Positions 15,103-23,209 of a stretch of 64,000 nucleotides of DNA are shown piece by piece. Numbering within the stretch: the stretch's first letter is position 1; each line of letters starts with the position of its first letter. The notes beneath the pieces are model-generated. The model saw nothing but the letters and a program-made list of their open reading frames with translations, was not told the DNA's origin and ran no database searches. Both the position numbers and the translations under genes were made by a program. The stretch covers positions 1 to 64,000 of the forward strand of contig NZ_BMFV01000015.1 in the NCBI RefSeq assembly GCF_014639255.1. Reading direction: 5' to 3'. The stretch comes from Pullulanibacillus pueri (lineage in GTDB: Bacteria; Bacillota; Bacilli; Bacillales; Sporolactobacillaceae).

Positions 15103-15163
15103 TTGACAAGTAAAAGCGAAGTTCTCTATAATTACATTGTAACGACAATGAGAATCATTATCA
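15103..15163 (+). promoter_or_regulatory. Promoter with Fur box
   Basis: TTGACA (15103-15108), 18 bases, TATAAT (15127-15132) is a near-consensus promoter. TGAGAATCATTATCA (15149-15163) matches the 7-1-7 Fur box TGATAATnATTATCA at all but one arm position and covers the region just after the start site. Iron repression of the downstream ATPase gene is strongly suggested; the divergent reductase gene may share it. Confidence 0.85.
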
Positions 15164-15200
15164 ATATAAATTTTTTAAAAATTTTGTAGGAGGCATGATT

Positions 15201-16046
15201 ATGGTCCGCCTATATACAGATAAGCTACATATTGGCTACGGTGAGCGTTTGATTGTTGAAGACTTGACGATTGAGATTCCTGATCATAGTATCACGGCTA
15301 TTATTGGTTCAAATGGTTGTGGAAAATCAACGCTACTGAAAGCCATGACCCGTGTAATCCCCCATCTATCCGGAGCGGTTATTCTTGACGGTGAAAGTAT
15401 AACGAAAGAAAATACTAAGGGGCTCGCGCAAAAGATGGCGATTCTTCCTCAAAGTCCAGAAGGGACACCAGGATTAACCGTTGGAGAACTGGTGTCGTAC
15501 GGACGCTTTCCCTACCAAAAGGGATTTGGACGTTTGACGAAAAAAGATCATGACGTGATTAATTGGGCGCTTGAAAAAACGGGGATTGAAGATTTGAAAT
15601 ACCATTCCGTTGACGCCTTGTCGGGAGGCCAGCGCCAAAGGGTATGGATCGCGATGGCTTTGGCACAAGAAACAGAGATTATTTTCCTTGATGAACCGAC
15701 CACTTATTTGGATATGGCCCATCAACTTGAAGTATTAGAGCTCTTGGAAAGTTTAAATAAGGAACAAGGACGCACGATCGTGATGGTCCTGCATGATTTA
15801 AACCATGCAGCGCGGTTTGCTGACTATATTATTGCTTTGAAAGCAGGGCAAATTGTGAAGGCGGGAACGAATGAAGAGGTTATAGATCACGAGGTGCTTA
15901 AAGAAGTGTTTCAGATTGATGCTTTAATTGGGCGCGACCCTCATAACAATAAACCGATGTGTGTGACTTACAATTTAATTAAGAATGAAAACAACATTGA
16001 AAATGAGATGCCACTGGAAGTAGCTACTACCGGTACTGAGGCTTAA
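15201..16046 (+). CDS. Iron-siderophore ABC transporter ATP-binding protein (YusV/FecE-like)
   Basis: A 281-residue ABC ATPase of the FecE/FepC/YusV group. Walker A is GSNGCGKST (about 34-42), Q-loop ILPQ, signature LSGGQRQR and Walker B IIFLDEP; LHDLNHAARFAD is the H-loop region typical of siderophore ATPases. I chose ATG 15201, 7 bases after TAGGAGG; the ATG at 15195 is too close. No permease or binding protein is adjacent, as with B. subtilis YusV, an ATPase shared by several siderophore permeases. The C-terminal 25 residues beyond CVTYNLI are acidic and Asn/Glu-rich. Fur-controlled promoter upstream. Confidence 0.9.
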   Translation: MVRLYTDKLHIGYGERLIVEDLTIEIPDHSITAIIGSNGCGKSTLLKAMTRVIPHLSGAVILDGESITKENTKGLAQKMAILPQSPEGTPGLTVGELVSYGRFPYQKGFGRLTKKDHDVINWALEKTGIEDLKYHSVDALSGGQRQRVWIAMALAQETEIIFLDEPTTYLDMAHQLEVLELLESLNKEQGRTIVMVLHDLNHAARFADYIIALKAGQIVKAGTNEEVIDHEVLKEVFQIDALIGRDPHNNKPMCVTYNLIKNENNIENEMPLEVATTGTEA

Positions 16047-16081
16047 CTGATTATTAGCCGTTTCATGTTGAAGAAAAGAAT

Positions 16082-16114
16082 AAAAAGGGTTCCTATAAAG
16101 TAGGAGCCCTTTTT
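16082..16114. terminator. Bidirectional terminator
   Basis: Stem AAAAAGGGTTCCTA / TAGGAGCCCTTTTT (one mismatch) with a 5-base loop, between the convergent ATPase and SGNH genes. A- and T-runs flank both sides. Confidence 0.85.
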
Positions 16115-16121
16115 AATAAGC

Positions 16122-17411
16122 TTAGTGCTTTCCTATCAACATCGATAAATGAACAGCGTTGGCCATGGCTTGATAGCCGGCATCATTAGGGTGAAGGTGA
16201 TCACCAGAATCATATTTTGGCCGTAGTCTATGAGGGTTATTGGGATCGCGTAATGCTTTATCGAAATCAATCACACCATCAAAAGCTTTACTGGTTCGGA
16301 TCCAGTGATTGACGGTCTCACGAGTTACTTCACCTTGAGGCGTATAATAACCGCCTATTTTCCCTTGAAAAGGTGTTAAAGTTCCGCCGTAGATACGAAG
16401 TCCTTGGGCATGCACTTTTTTAATAATCGTTTTCATACCGGCAATAATTTTATTGGCATCATAGGTATGAGGCTGTTTACCAATGTCGTTAATACCCTCA
16501 AGAAGAATCACATCAGTCACTCCCGCTTGCGAGAGGACATCCCGATTTAAACGATCGATGGCATCGACTCCATGGGATGTAGAACTTCGAAGAATCCTAT
16601 TGCCTGAAATGCCTGCATTTAATACAGAAAATGGTTGTCCAGGATAGGCACGGTTAAGACGTTCAGCTAAAAAGTCTGGCCAACGGTGATTCATGTTTGG
16701 GGTGGATCGATAACCGTCCGTGATGGAATCCCCAAGAGTAACAATAGCGCCTTGAGTAGAAGGTTTTGCTTGAACTTCAACGGAACTTAGCCAATACCAC
16801 CCAAAGACTTTTGTTTTGAATGCAGACCCTGTCGTATTATTTGTATGGTTGCCAGTGGTTGAAATATAAGTTAATTGATTGGACATCGCATGCCATGTTG
16901 TGGGTCCACTAGCTTCGGGTAGATAGAGACTTACGGCTAAATCGCATTCACTTGAGACCGTGAACGCGATGGGATCACTTAACATTTCTGTTCCTCGTGG
17001 CAAGGTAACAGAAGCATGTCCGTTGAAGGTCACTAGTTGGCTTGTCCCATGAATAATACTTGCCCCATGGCTCGAAAGGGCAACGCGGACTTGACCAAAG
17101 GTCACTGCATCTTTTCCGAAAGTATTCGATAATTTGATACGTAAAACCTTTCCATCGATGTGGGGGTGGATTATCAATCGGACGGTCTGTTGAGCAAACC
17201 CGACCCGTGAAAAAGAAGCGGGGCGTGACATTTGTTGACTCGCAGACCAGGTGCCAACCCAATGAACATTTGCATTTGTTTGGCCATTCGTTGGAGTTGT
17301 TTTTTGTTTTCCAATGCTTAATGATGCAAAGGACAAAAGAATGATGACGGCCAATAAGAATAACGCTGTTTTCATTTTCGGACCGAATGATCGCGTCCTC
17401 TTTTCTCTCAT
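16122..17411 (-). CDS. Secreted or membrane-anchored SGNH/GDSL hydrolase
   Basis: A 429-residue GDSL-type esterase/lipase. Residues about 13-35 form a hydrophobic signal or anchor (TALFLLAVIILLSFASLSI) after a basic start. The middle is a beta-rich N-terminal domain (about 45-200). The SGNH blocks then follow: GDSITDG (Ser), GISGNR (Gly), GINDIG (Asn) and GDHLHPNDAG (Asp and His). This two-domain layout is common for extracellular esterases acting on acylated polysaccharides or lipids. Start ATG 17411 has AAGGGG 8 bases upstream; GTG at 17414 is an alternative. Substrate unknown. Monocistronic. Confidence 0.88.
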   Translation of the reverse strand: MREKRTRSFGPKMKTALFLLAVIILLSFASLSIGKQKTTPTNGQTNANVHWVGTWSASQQMSRPASFSRVGFAQQTVRLIIHPHIDGKVLRIKLSNTFGKDAVTFGQVRVALSSHGASIIHGTSQLVTFNGHASVTLPRGTEMLSDPIAFTVSSECDLAVSLYLPEASGPTTWHAMSNQLTYISTTGNHTNNTTGSAFKTKVFGWYWLSSVEVQAKPSTQGAIVTLGDSITDGYRSTPNMNHRWPDFLAERLNRAYPGQPFSVLNAGISGNRILRSSTSHGVDAIDRLNRDVLSQAGVTDVILLEGINDIGKQPHTYDANKIIAGMKTIIKKVHAQGLRIYGGTLTPFQGKIGGYYTPQGEVTRETVNHWIRTSKAFDGVIDFDKALRDPNNPHRLRPKYDSGDHLHPNDAGYQAMANAVHLSMLIGKH

Positions 17412-17718
17412 CACCTGATCCCCTTGTCTTATGTATTACTCTAAGCTATCGTTTCATATCTATATAGGTAAATCATAGTATAATTTCACCTGCTATGACT
17501 AGTGACAAATTTATAACATATCGTAGAATGTTTTGTTATTATGTGTTTAAGGAGACACTCTTAGTACAAAAAAAGTGAAGGGATAGAACCAAAAGGAATG
17601 GGAATCTGATCTTCATCATAAAATGAAAGCGGTTACCAAAGGACTGTGGTTAAGTAATAGAATATTAAAATACATTCTTAAATTAAAATAAGAACCCCAC
17701 TCGAGGAGGGAAGCCTTC
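17412..17718. other. Divergent intergenic region, no gene seen
   Basis: About 307 AT-rich bases between the SGNH gene and the FabG-like operon. TATAAT occurs at 17479-17484 without a convincing -35. It must hold promoters for both directions, but I cannot place them. Confidence 0.4.
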
Positions 17719-18480
17719 ATGAAAAGATTTAGCGGAAAAGTCGTCTTTGTGACAGGGGCGGGCAGAGGAATTGGGAAAAGTGTGAGTACAGCATTTGCTG
17801 AAGAAGAGGCAAGGGTGTGTTTGGTTGATATTGAGGAAGAGAGTCTCTCTATAACAGTGAATGAGCTTAAAGAGAAAGGGCATGAAGTACGTGGATTTGC
17901 TGCGGATATTTCAAACCCTGAGAAAGTCAACGAAGTGGTTGATCAGGTTGCCGAATTATTTGGGAAGATTGATATTCTCGTTAATAACGCGGGAGTTCTA
18001 CGTGATAACATACTCTTTAAAATGAGTGACAGTGATTGGGATACCGTAATGAATGTTCATCTTAAAGGGACTTTTAATTGTTCGCGAGCAATTCAAAAAT
18101 ATATGGTGAAGCATCATTTTGGTCGAATCATAAACATATCCTCAACCTCAGCTTTAGGAAATCGAGGGCAGGCAAATTACTCGACGGCTAAAGCAGGTTT
18201 ACAGGGATTCACGAAAACATTGGCTATTGAATTGGGGGCGTTTGGGATCACTGTGAACGCCGTTGCTCCAGGATTTATCGAAACCGACATGACAAAAGCG
18301 ACAGCGGAGCGAATGGGGTTATCTTTTGGCGATCTAGTAAAGTACAGTGTGAGTCAAATCCCTGTGGGTCGGTCAGGTCAGCCTGAGGACATTGCCAATG
18401 CTGTCTTGTTTTTTGCAATGGATGAATCCTCTTTTGTGAATGGGCAAGTTTTGTATGTCGCTGGAGGTCCTAAAAACTAA
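17719..18480 (+). CDS. FabG-like 3-oxoacyl reductase (SDR)
   Basis: A 253-residue short-chain dehydrogenase. The cofactor motif is TGAGRGIG (about 12-19), followed by NNAG (about 88-91) and the catalytic Ser-Tyr-Lys (ISSTSALGNRGQANYSTAKAG, about 140-160); PGFIETDM is typical of FabG. It probably reduces a 3-oxoacyl thioester with NAD(P)H. ATG follows GAGGAGG. It is the first of three genes, the others encoding two hotdog-fold dehydratase subunits, so the set covers beta-keto reduction plus dehydration. Main fatty acid fabG genes usually sit beside acpP and fabD, so this is more likely an accessory acyl-modifying or degradative set. Confidence 0.88.
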   Translation: MKRFSGKVVFVTGAGRGIGKSVSTAFAEEEARVCLVDIEEESLSITVNELKEKGHEVRGFAADISNPEKVNEVVDQVAELFGKIDILVNNAGVLRDNILFKMSDSDWDTVMNVHLKGTFNCSRAIQKYMVKHHFGRIINISSTSALGNRGQANYSTAKAGLQGFTKTLAIELGAFGITVNAVAPGFIETDMTKATAERMGLSFGDLVKYSVSQIPVGRSGQPEDIANAVLFFAMDESSFVNGQVLYVAGGPKN

Positions 18481-18528
18481 AAGAGAGTCTTCAAGTCTTT
18501 TGTATTTTACTCAAATGGGGGAGTGGCC

Positions 18529-18972
18529 ATGGTTAAAAGAACAATTGGTAAACGCTCAGAACGGGTGTGTAACGTGGTTGAGAGGGGGGCTGTAAAACGA
18601 TTTGCTGAGGCAATAGGTGATCCGCATCCACTATATATTGAAAAGGACTACGGGAAACACTCGCGATATAAAAAGAATATTGCACCCCCAACCTTTCCAC
18701 GTGTCTTTGATTATGGAAAGATCGAAGGACTCGACTTACCAAAAGCAGGTTTGATCCATGGAGAACAGCAGTTTACATATACGCGACCGCTCATGGTAGG
18801 AGAATCACTCTATTGTTATTGCGAAGTTGAAAGCTACGAAGAAAAACAAGCGCGTTCAGGCATATTAGGCTTTCTAACGATTAAATACATTGGGGAAACC
18901 GCATCAGGTCAGGAAGTTTTTACAGCAAAAAGTGTCATTATTCTTTCAGAAGCTGTTCGGAGAGGGAGATAA
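18529..18972 (+). CDS. MaoC-like N-terminal hotdog dehydratase subunit
   Basis: A 147-residue protein of the FAS1-type dehydratase / MaoC_N (HadA-like) family. Visible features are RFAEAIGDPHPLY (about 26-38), APPTFPRVFDY and IHGEQQFTYTRPLMVGESL (about 83-101). These resemble the non-catalytic or substrate-binding half of split hydratases. ATG 18529 follows GGGGGAG; an in-frame GTG at 18523 overlaps that site. One base separates its stop from the next gene, which carries the catalytic half, so they probably form a heterodimer. Confidence 0.8.
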   Translation: MVKRTIGKRSERVCNVVERGAVKRFAEAIGDPHPLYIEKDYGKHSRYKKNIAPPTFPRVFDYGKIEGLDLPKAGLIHGEQQFTYTRPLMVGESLYCYCEVESYEEKQARSGILGFLTIKYIGETASGQEVFTAKSVIILSEAVRRGR

Positions 18973-18973
18973 T

Positions 18974-19381
18974 ATGAACACTATACGACAAGTCCGTACT
19001 GGGGAATTATTATCTGAAATTCTTTTGGCTCCTGTTTCACGAATGGACCTGATTAAATATGCAGGCGCCTCTGGAGATTTTAACCCTATTCATACCATTG
19101 ATAGTGAGGCTAAAAAGGCTGGTCTCCCTAAAATCATTGCGCATGGCATGTGGACGATGGGTCATATCAGTCAATTATTTACGCCGTATTACGAGGAGGG
19201 CTTTGTACACCGTTTTGTTAACCGCTTTTCAGGAATGGTTTTTTTAGACGATGTGTTAACGTTAAAAGCAAAGTTGGTAGATTCCCAAGGAACGGATTTG
19301 AATTTTGAGATTGAAGCGGTCAAACAAAGTGGGGAAAAAGTAGTGCATGGCCATGTCATATTCCGTTTGTATGAGCATTGA
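18974..19381 (+). CDS. MaoC-like catalytic hotdog dehydratase subunit
   Basis: A 135-residue MaoC/(R)-specific enoyl-CoA hydratase or HadB-like protein. The catalytic Asp-His hydratase motif is YAGASGDFNPIHT (about 27-39), with the Asp and His in place; AHGMWTMG and RFSGMVFLDDVL follow. The known reaction is reversible (R)-3-hydroxyacyl dehydration to trans-2-enoyl thioester. ATG after GGGAG. With the FabG-like gene and HadA-like half it forms a three-gene module; whether substrates are CoA- or ACP-bound is not visible. Confidence 0.85.
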   Translation: MNTIRQVRTGELLSEILLAPVSRMDLIKYAGASGDFNPIHTIDSEAKKAGLPKIIAHGMWTMGHISQLFTPYYEEGFVHRFVNRFSGMVFLDDVLTLKAKLVDSQGTDLNFEIEAVKQSGEKVVHGHVIFRLYEH

Positions 19382-19611
19382 CGAGACAGCGGATTCTGTC
19401 TATGACCTTAATTAAGCTTAAACCTTAAAGTTCTTCCCTTCTATTTATTTACTATAGTCCTTGGAGAACAGTGATGTCTCAAATGGATAATAGGATTGCA
19501 GTTTCAAAATCATAGTGATATGTTTGATTTATGATAATCGATTGAGAATTTTTAATCGTTTTTGATCATTGTTAGAGGGACCAAGAGGCAGGTACGGAAG
19601 GGGATTTGAAA

Positions 19612-20814
19612 ATGTCGAAACCACTATTGATCACAAATACGACGCTTTATACAGAAAAGGGAATCATAAGAAATGGCTCCATTCTTCTTCAAGAGGGAAA
19701 GATTGCCGAGATATACGCAGAAGATCAGAAGATCAATTCTTCTGAAGAAAGAGAGGTGATCAATGGCTCTGGTCTCAATGTTATTCCGGGATTTATTGAT
19801 GGCCACATCCACGGTGCCAATGGTGCAGATGTCATGGATGCCACAGAAACAGCACTAGAAACAATGGCAACATTTTTGCCACACGAGGGAACAACAAGTT
19901 TCTTAGCCACAACGATGACACAATCACCTGAAGCCATTGAGGCCGCTTTAAAGACTGTCGCAGCTTATCAAAATAAAGAAGGCCAAGCAGAAATCGTGGG
20001 TGTGCATTTAGAAGGGCCGTTTGTGGAGAAAAGTAAAGCAGGAGCGCAGCCTCAACAGTATATAATTGAACCTGATCTTGCTCTATTTCAAAAGTGGCAA
20101 AAGTTATCTGGACATGCCATCAAAACGATTACTCTGGCACCTGAGCATGATGCTGATGGAGAATTTATTCGTACTTTAGCGGAACAGGGAGTCAATGTGT
20201 CAGCAGGTCATACAGGAACGGACTTTATCGGGATGAAGCTAGCAGTCTCACAAGGCGTTCGCCAAGTGACCCATTTATGCAATGCAATGGTGGGGATTCA
20301 TCATCGTGATATTGGGGTTGTCGGTGCGGCCTTTCAGTTAAAGGAACTTAAAGGGGAGTTAATTACCGACGGTATCCATGTTTCTCCAGAAATGATGCAA
20401 TTAATCGTTAATAATATGGGTAGTGAACGGATTATCATGATCACAGATTCCATACGCGCGAAAGGGCTCACAACCGGTGAATATGATCTTGGCGGCCAAC
20501 CGGTCACCGTGACGGAGGATCGTGCTTTTCTGGAAGATGGCACACTGGCCGGAAGTATTCTTAAAATGGATAAAGGGGCTCAAAATATGTTGGCGTTGGA
20601 GGGTGTCACGCTCTCTGATATCATCCAAATGGCTTCGATCAATCCCGCTAAACAAATCGGGATTTTTGATAGAAAAGGCAGTATCGCGGTCGGAAAAGAT
20701 GCCGATCTGTTAATTGTTGACGAGAATTTAACCATCCATTACACACTCTGCCGAGGTGTGATCGCTGGGACACAGGCACCATGTCCCAGCTTGAGACAAG
20801 GAAAGTTGTCTTGA
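19612..20814 (+). CDS. nagA: N-acetylglucosamine-6-phosphate deacetylase
   Basis: A 400-residue amidohydrolase giving glucosamine-6-phosphate and acetate from GlcNAc-6-P, used in cell wall recycling and amino sugar catabolism. Features are PGFIDGHIHGANGADVMDA (metal-binding HxH, about 60-78), HLEGPFV (metal Glu), SAGHTG, VTHLCNAM and the catalytic Asp in MITDSIRAKG (about 280). I chose ATG 19612, 7 bases after GGAAGGGGA; a TTG at 19606 is closer to that site. No nagB or nagR adjoins it, unlike the B. subtilis nagAB-yvoA operon. Confidence 0.94.
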   Translation: MSKPLLITNTTLYTEKGIIRNGSILLQEGKIAEIYAEDQKINSSEEREVINGSGLNVIPGFIDGHIHGANGADVMDATETALETMATFLPHEGTTSFLATTMTQSPEAIEAALKTVAAYQNKEGQAEIVGVHLEGPFVEKSKAGAQPQQYIIEPDLALFQKWQKLSGHAIKTITLAPEHDADGEFIRTLAEQGVNVSAGHTGTDFIGMKLAVSQGVRQVTHLCNAMVGIHHRDIGVVGAAFQLKELKGELITDGIHVSPEMMQLIVNNMGSERIIMITDSIRAKGLTTGEYDLGGQPVTVTEDRAFLEDGTLAGSILKMDKGAQNMLALEGVTLSDIIQMASINPAKQIGIFDRKGSIAVGKDADLLIVDENLTIHYTLCRGVIAGTQAPCPSLRQGKLS

Positions 20815-20891
20815 AATAAAGCGGGACAATAAACCTGTCCCTATGTCCCAATCAAATTTTTCTTGACAAATGTCATGGGACTTTATATTCT

Positions 20892-20900
20892 TGATATAAT
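20892..20900 (+). promoter_or_regulatory. Extended -10 promoter upstream of a terminator
   Basis: TGATATAAT is a consensus extended -10. TTGACA lies at 20863-20868, with TATATT 15 bases further as an alternative -10. A start near 20907 would give only about 65 bases before the terminator at 20929-20967. Confidence 0.45.
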
Positions 20901-20928
20901 TTAATCCTTTCTAATTAATAAATTTGTT

Positions 20929-20973
20929 GAAAGAGCCGAACATTCTATTTGAATAAACGGTTCTTTCTTTATT
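20929..20973 (+). terminator. Terminator in the nagA-lacI gap
   Basis: Stem GAAAGAGCCG / CGGTTCTTTC (one G-U pair), loop of 19 bases, tail TTTATTTTTA. It could end nagA transcripts or a short transcript from the promoter at 20892. Confidence 0.65.
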
Positions 20974-21044
20974 TTTATTAGGCATAAGGAAGACTTTGGA
21001 AAGTCCGAATAAAAGTGAAACTTTTAATTTTATTTATAAAGTTA

Positions 21045-21073
21045 TTGACAAATGAAAAAATAGGGTTTAAATT
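21045..21073 (+). promoter_or_regulatory. Promoter of the first LacI-type gene
   Basis: TTGACA (21045-21050), 17 bases, TAAATT (21068-21073). The same -35, spacing and TAAA-type -10 occur at 33465 and 37222, always ahead of LacI-type palindromes. Confidence 0.55.
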
Positions 21074-21140
21074 TAAATTATCAAAATTGTATCCGATTAC
21101 AACACGGTGTTTCCGAAGGGCTTATTTTTTTGTTTTAAAA

Positions 21141-21213
21141 GGAAATCGGTTTCCAAAATCGATTTCCAAAAAATTTTAGCCTTTTTGGGTATCGATTCCC
21201 GAAAAGGGTTCCC
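21141..21213. promoter_or_regulatory. LacI-type operator cluster upstream of the first regulator
   Basis: GGAAATCGGTTTCC (21141-21154) is a near-perfect palindrome and is followed by AAATCGATTTCC (to 21167). A second cluster at 21187-21213 holds GGGTATCGATTCCC and GAAAAGGGTTCCC. The CG-centred ATCGgTT core matches palindromes at 33493 and 37258. Autoregulation by the adjacent LacI protein is inferred. Confidence 0.6.
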
Positions 21214-21277
21214 AAAAAAACAATAACCATAAGAATCACTAGTTATGACAGTAAACACAACTTATTTGTAGAAAACG

Positions 21278-22321
21278 GTGATGTTTTTGAGAGTGACCAT
21301 TGATGATGTGGCTAAAAAAGCAGGTGTATCAAAAACAACAGTCTCTCGAATTCTAAATGGGGATTATTCCCATTCGAAAGAGGAGACTAAGCAAAGAGTT
21401 ATCAAAACAATTAAAGAACTGAATTATCGCCCCAATGCTTTAGCAAAGGGTCTTAAATTAATGAGTACTAATATCATTGGAATCGTGTTATCAAATCTAA
21501 ATAATCCCTTTTGGTCCACTGTTTTAGAAGGTGTAGAAGATACTTGTCATAAATTAGGATATAGTTTGATGATTTGTAACTCCGATGAGGATCCGAAGAA
21601 GGAAAAACATTATATTGAAGAATTCCAAATGCGGCAAGTTGATGGGATCGTGATTAACCCCACAGTGAGAAATTTGCAATTGTATCAGCAATTAGTTCAA
21701 GCCAACTATCCCTTAGTCGTGATCAATCGTCGCTTAAAGGATTTTTCAATTAATCAAGTCATTGGCGATAATGTCCAGGGCTCAAAGTTAGCTGTGAATC
21801 ATCTTTTAGATAATGGAAGAAAGAAAATTGCTGTAACCGTATATAAAAATCCTTATGTGAGTACATGGAAGGAGAGAGTAGAGGGCTATAGGGAAGCAAT
21901 GTTAATCAATGGTTTCTCTGCTTACGATCTCAGAATTCTTGAAATTGATCCACTTTCAAAATCTATTAAACAAGTAACAATGGATTTCTTAAAAAGAAAC
22001 CATGATACCGACGCCGTTTATTCAACAAATAACATGATTACATTGGAGTTAATCGACGCTATTAGACAATTAAATTTAAAAATCCCTGAGGATATAGCGA
22101 TTGTAAGTTATGACGAAACCCCGTGGGCCAAGTATTTGGAACCTCCTCTTACAACTGTGAATCAGCCAGGGTACGAGATGGGGAAAATCGCAACCCAAAT
22201 CCTTGTCAGATCAATTACTGAAAAGAATGCTCAGAGGCCAGAGACAGTTGTTTTGAAACCTAAGCTCATTATCCGAGAATCTTCAAATTTAAACCGTCAG
22301 GGACTAGATTTAAGGAGGTGA
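21278..22321 (+). CDS. LacI/GalR-family regulator (paralog 1)
   Basis: A 347-residue LacI-family repressor. The N-terminal helix-turn-helix is VTIDDVAKKAGVSKTTVSRI, with hinge NYRPNALAKGLK (about 48-59). The periplasmic-binding-like effector domain follows, with TNIIGIVLSNLNNPFW, VDGIVINPTV, VAV-type strands and AIVSYDETPWAKYLEPPLTTV near 275. No strong ribosome binding site precedes GTG 21278 / ATG 21281, so the start is uncertain. It closely resembles the regulator at 37324-38367, including near-identical recognition helices, so both should bind the same operators. A sequence like AAGGAGGTGATGTAACA at its 3' end recurs after the paralog. First gene of the catabolic island. Confidence 0.9.
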   Translation: MMFLRVTIDDVAKKAGVSKTTVSRILNGDYSHSKEETKQRVIKTIKELNYRPNALAKGLKLMSTNIIGIVLSNLNNPFWSTVLEGVEDTCHKLGYSLMICNSDEDPKKEKHYIEEFQMRQVDGIVINPTVRNLQLYQQLVQANYPLVVINRRLKDFSINQVIGDNVQGSKLAVNHLLDNGRKKIAVTVYKNPYVSTWKERVEGYREAMLINGFSAYDLRILEIDPLSKSIKQVTMDFLKRNHDTDAVYSTNNMITLELIDAIRQLNLKIPEDIAIVSYDETPWAKYLEPPLTTVNQPGYEMGKIATQILVRSITEKNAQRPETVVLKPKLIIRESSNLNRQGLDLRR

Positions 22322-22396
22322 TGTAACAAGTAAAATCAGACAGGACTTATTTTAAGAAGCGAGATAAAAATAAACCATTAAAGGAGTAATGAGAAA

Positions 22397-23089
22397 ATGA
22401 CAGACGATAGACAAGAGATTTTGGAGCTTTATAAAGATTTACGTGTATGTGATGTACGTGATGGTATGGATTGGGTCGGTATGCATGGTTATGGGACTGT
22501 CCATCATAGTTTTCGACCGCTTTTCAGAACAAAGGTGGTAGGAATTGCCCGAACAGCTCGTTATTTGCCATTTGAAGGGCCCGTACCCAAAATGACTCCT
22601 GAAGAATATACCGAATGGGTTGGATACTATTATAACAACATTTGTATCTATCCTTGGGGAGATGACATTGTTGATGGTGACTTTATGGTCATTGATGTAA
22701 GTGGCGTTGATGTTGGCTTACTAGGTTCTGATAATACCTTGTCTTATCTTGCCAAAGGAAATCGTGGGTTCTTGCTAAATGGTGGAGGTATTCGCGATAC
22801 CGATGAAGTGATTATGCAAGGGATTCCTGTTTGGTCACAGTTTGTATCTCAAGGAATGGATCAAGCCCGTCTTCGTTATGATGCTAAGGATGTTCCAGTA
22901 GCTATAGGTGGAGTAGCGATCTACCCCGGAGATGTGATTGTTGCTGATGGAGATGGTGTTATTGTCGTTCCTCGTAAACTTGCCCGTGATGTCGCGAAAT
23001 ATGCGCATCAAGAACTTGGTAACGATAAAGTGAGTAGAAAAGAAAAATATGAAGCTTTGGGCTGGGAATTGGATGAGACTGTTAAGTAA
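22397..23089 (+). CDS. RraA-like family protein (paralog A)
   Basis: A 230-residue member of the RraA/HMG-aldolase fold, whose known enzymes are class II pyruvate aldolases and oxaloacetate-type decarboxylases. The family features are the central GFLLNGGGIRDTDEV (G-x-R-D metal/substrate motif, about 130-144) and the C-terminal AIYPGDVIVADGDGVIVVPRKL (about 175-196). The insert PKMTPEEYTEWVGYYYNNICIYPW (about 57-82) is longer than in typical RraA. ATG after AAGGAG. It follows the LacI gene by 75 bases. A decayed copy of this gene lies at 33648-33870. Exact reaction not determinable. Confidence 0.78.
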   Translation: MTDDRQEILELYKDLRVCDVRDGMDWVGMHGYGTVHHSFRPLFRTKVVGIARTARYLPFEGPVPKMTPEEYTEWVGYYYNNICIYPWGDDIVDGDFMVIDVSGVDVGLLGSDNTLSYLAKGNRGFLLNGGGIRDTDEVIMQGIPVWSQFVSQGMDQARLRYDAKDVPVAIGGVAIYPGDVIVADGDGVIVVPRKLARDVAKYAHQELGNDKVSRKEKYEALGWELDETVK

Positions 23090-23156
23090 TTATTCATTAA
23101 CTACATACCCATTGGGTAAAACCAGCAATGTTAAAGAAATGGAAAATTTCAAAGAA

Positions 23157-23187
23157 GGAAAGAGCCCATGTTGAATTGGCTCTTTCC
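23157..23187 (+). terminator. Attenuator-like hairpin between island genes
   Basis: Perfect 10-bp stem GGAAAGAGCC / GGCTCTTTCC with an 11-base loop but no long T-run. It lies between the RraA-like and GarR-like genes and rules out the ATG at 23168, which falls in its loop. Confidence 0.5.
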
Positions 23188-23209
23188 CATTCTGATTGGA
23201 AGGGGATTG

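Noticed and set aside
23168-23209. Upstream start for the GarR-like gene
   Set aside because: The ATG lies in the loop of a 10-bp hairpin and lacks a ribosome binding site. ATG 23210/23213 has GGAAGGGG at proper distance.
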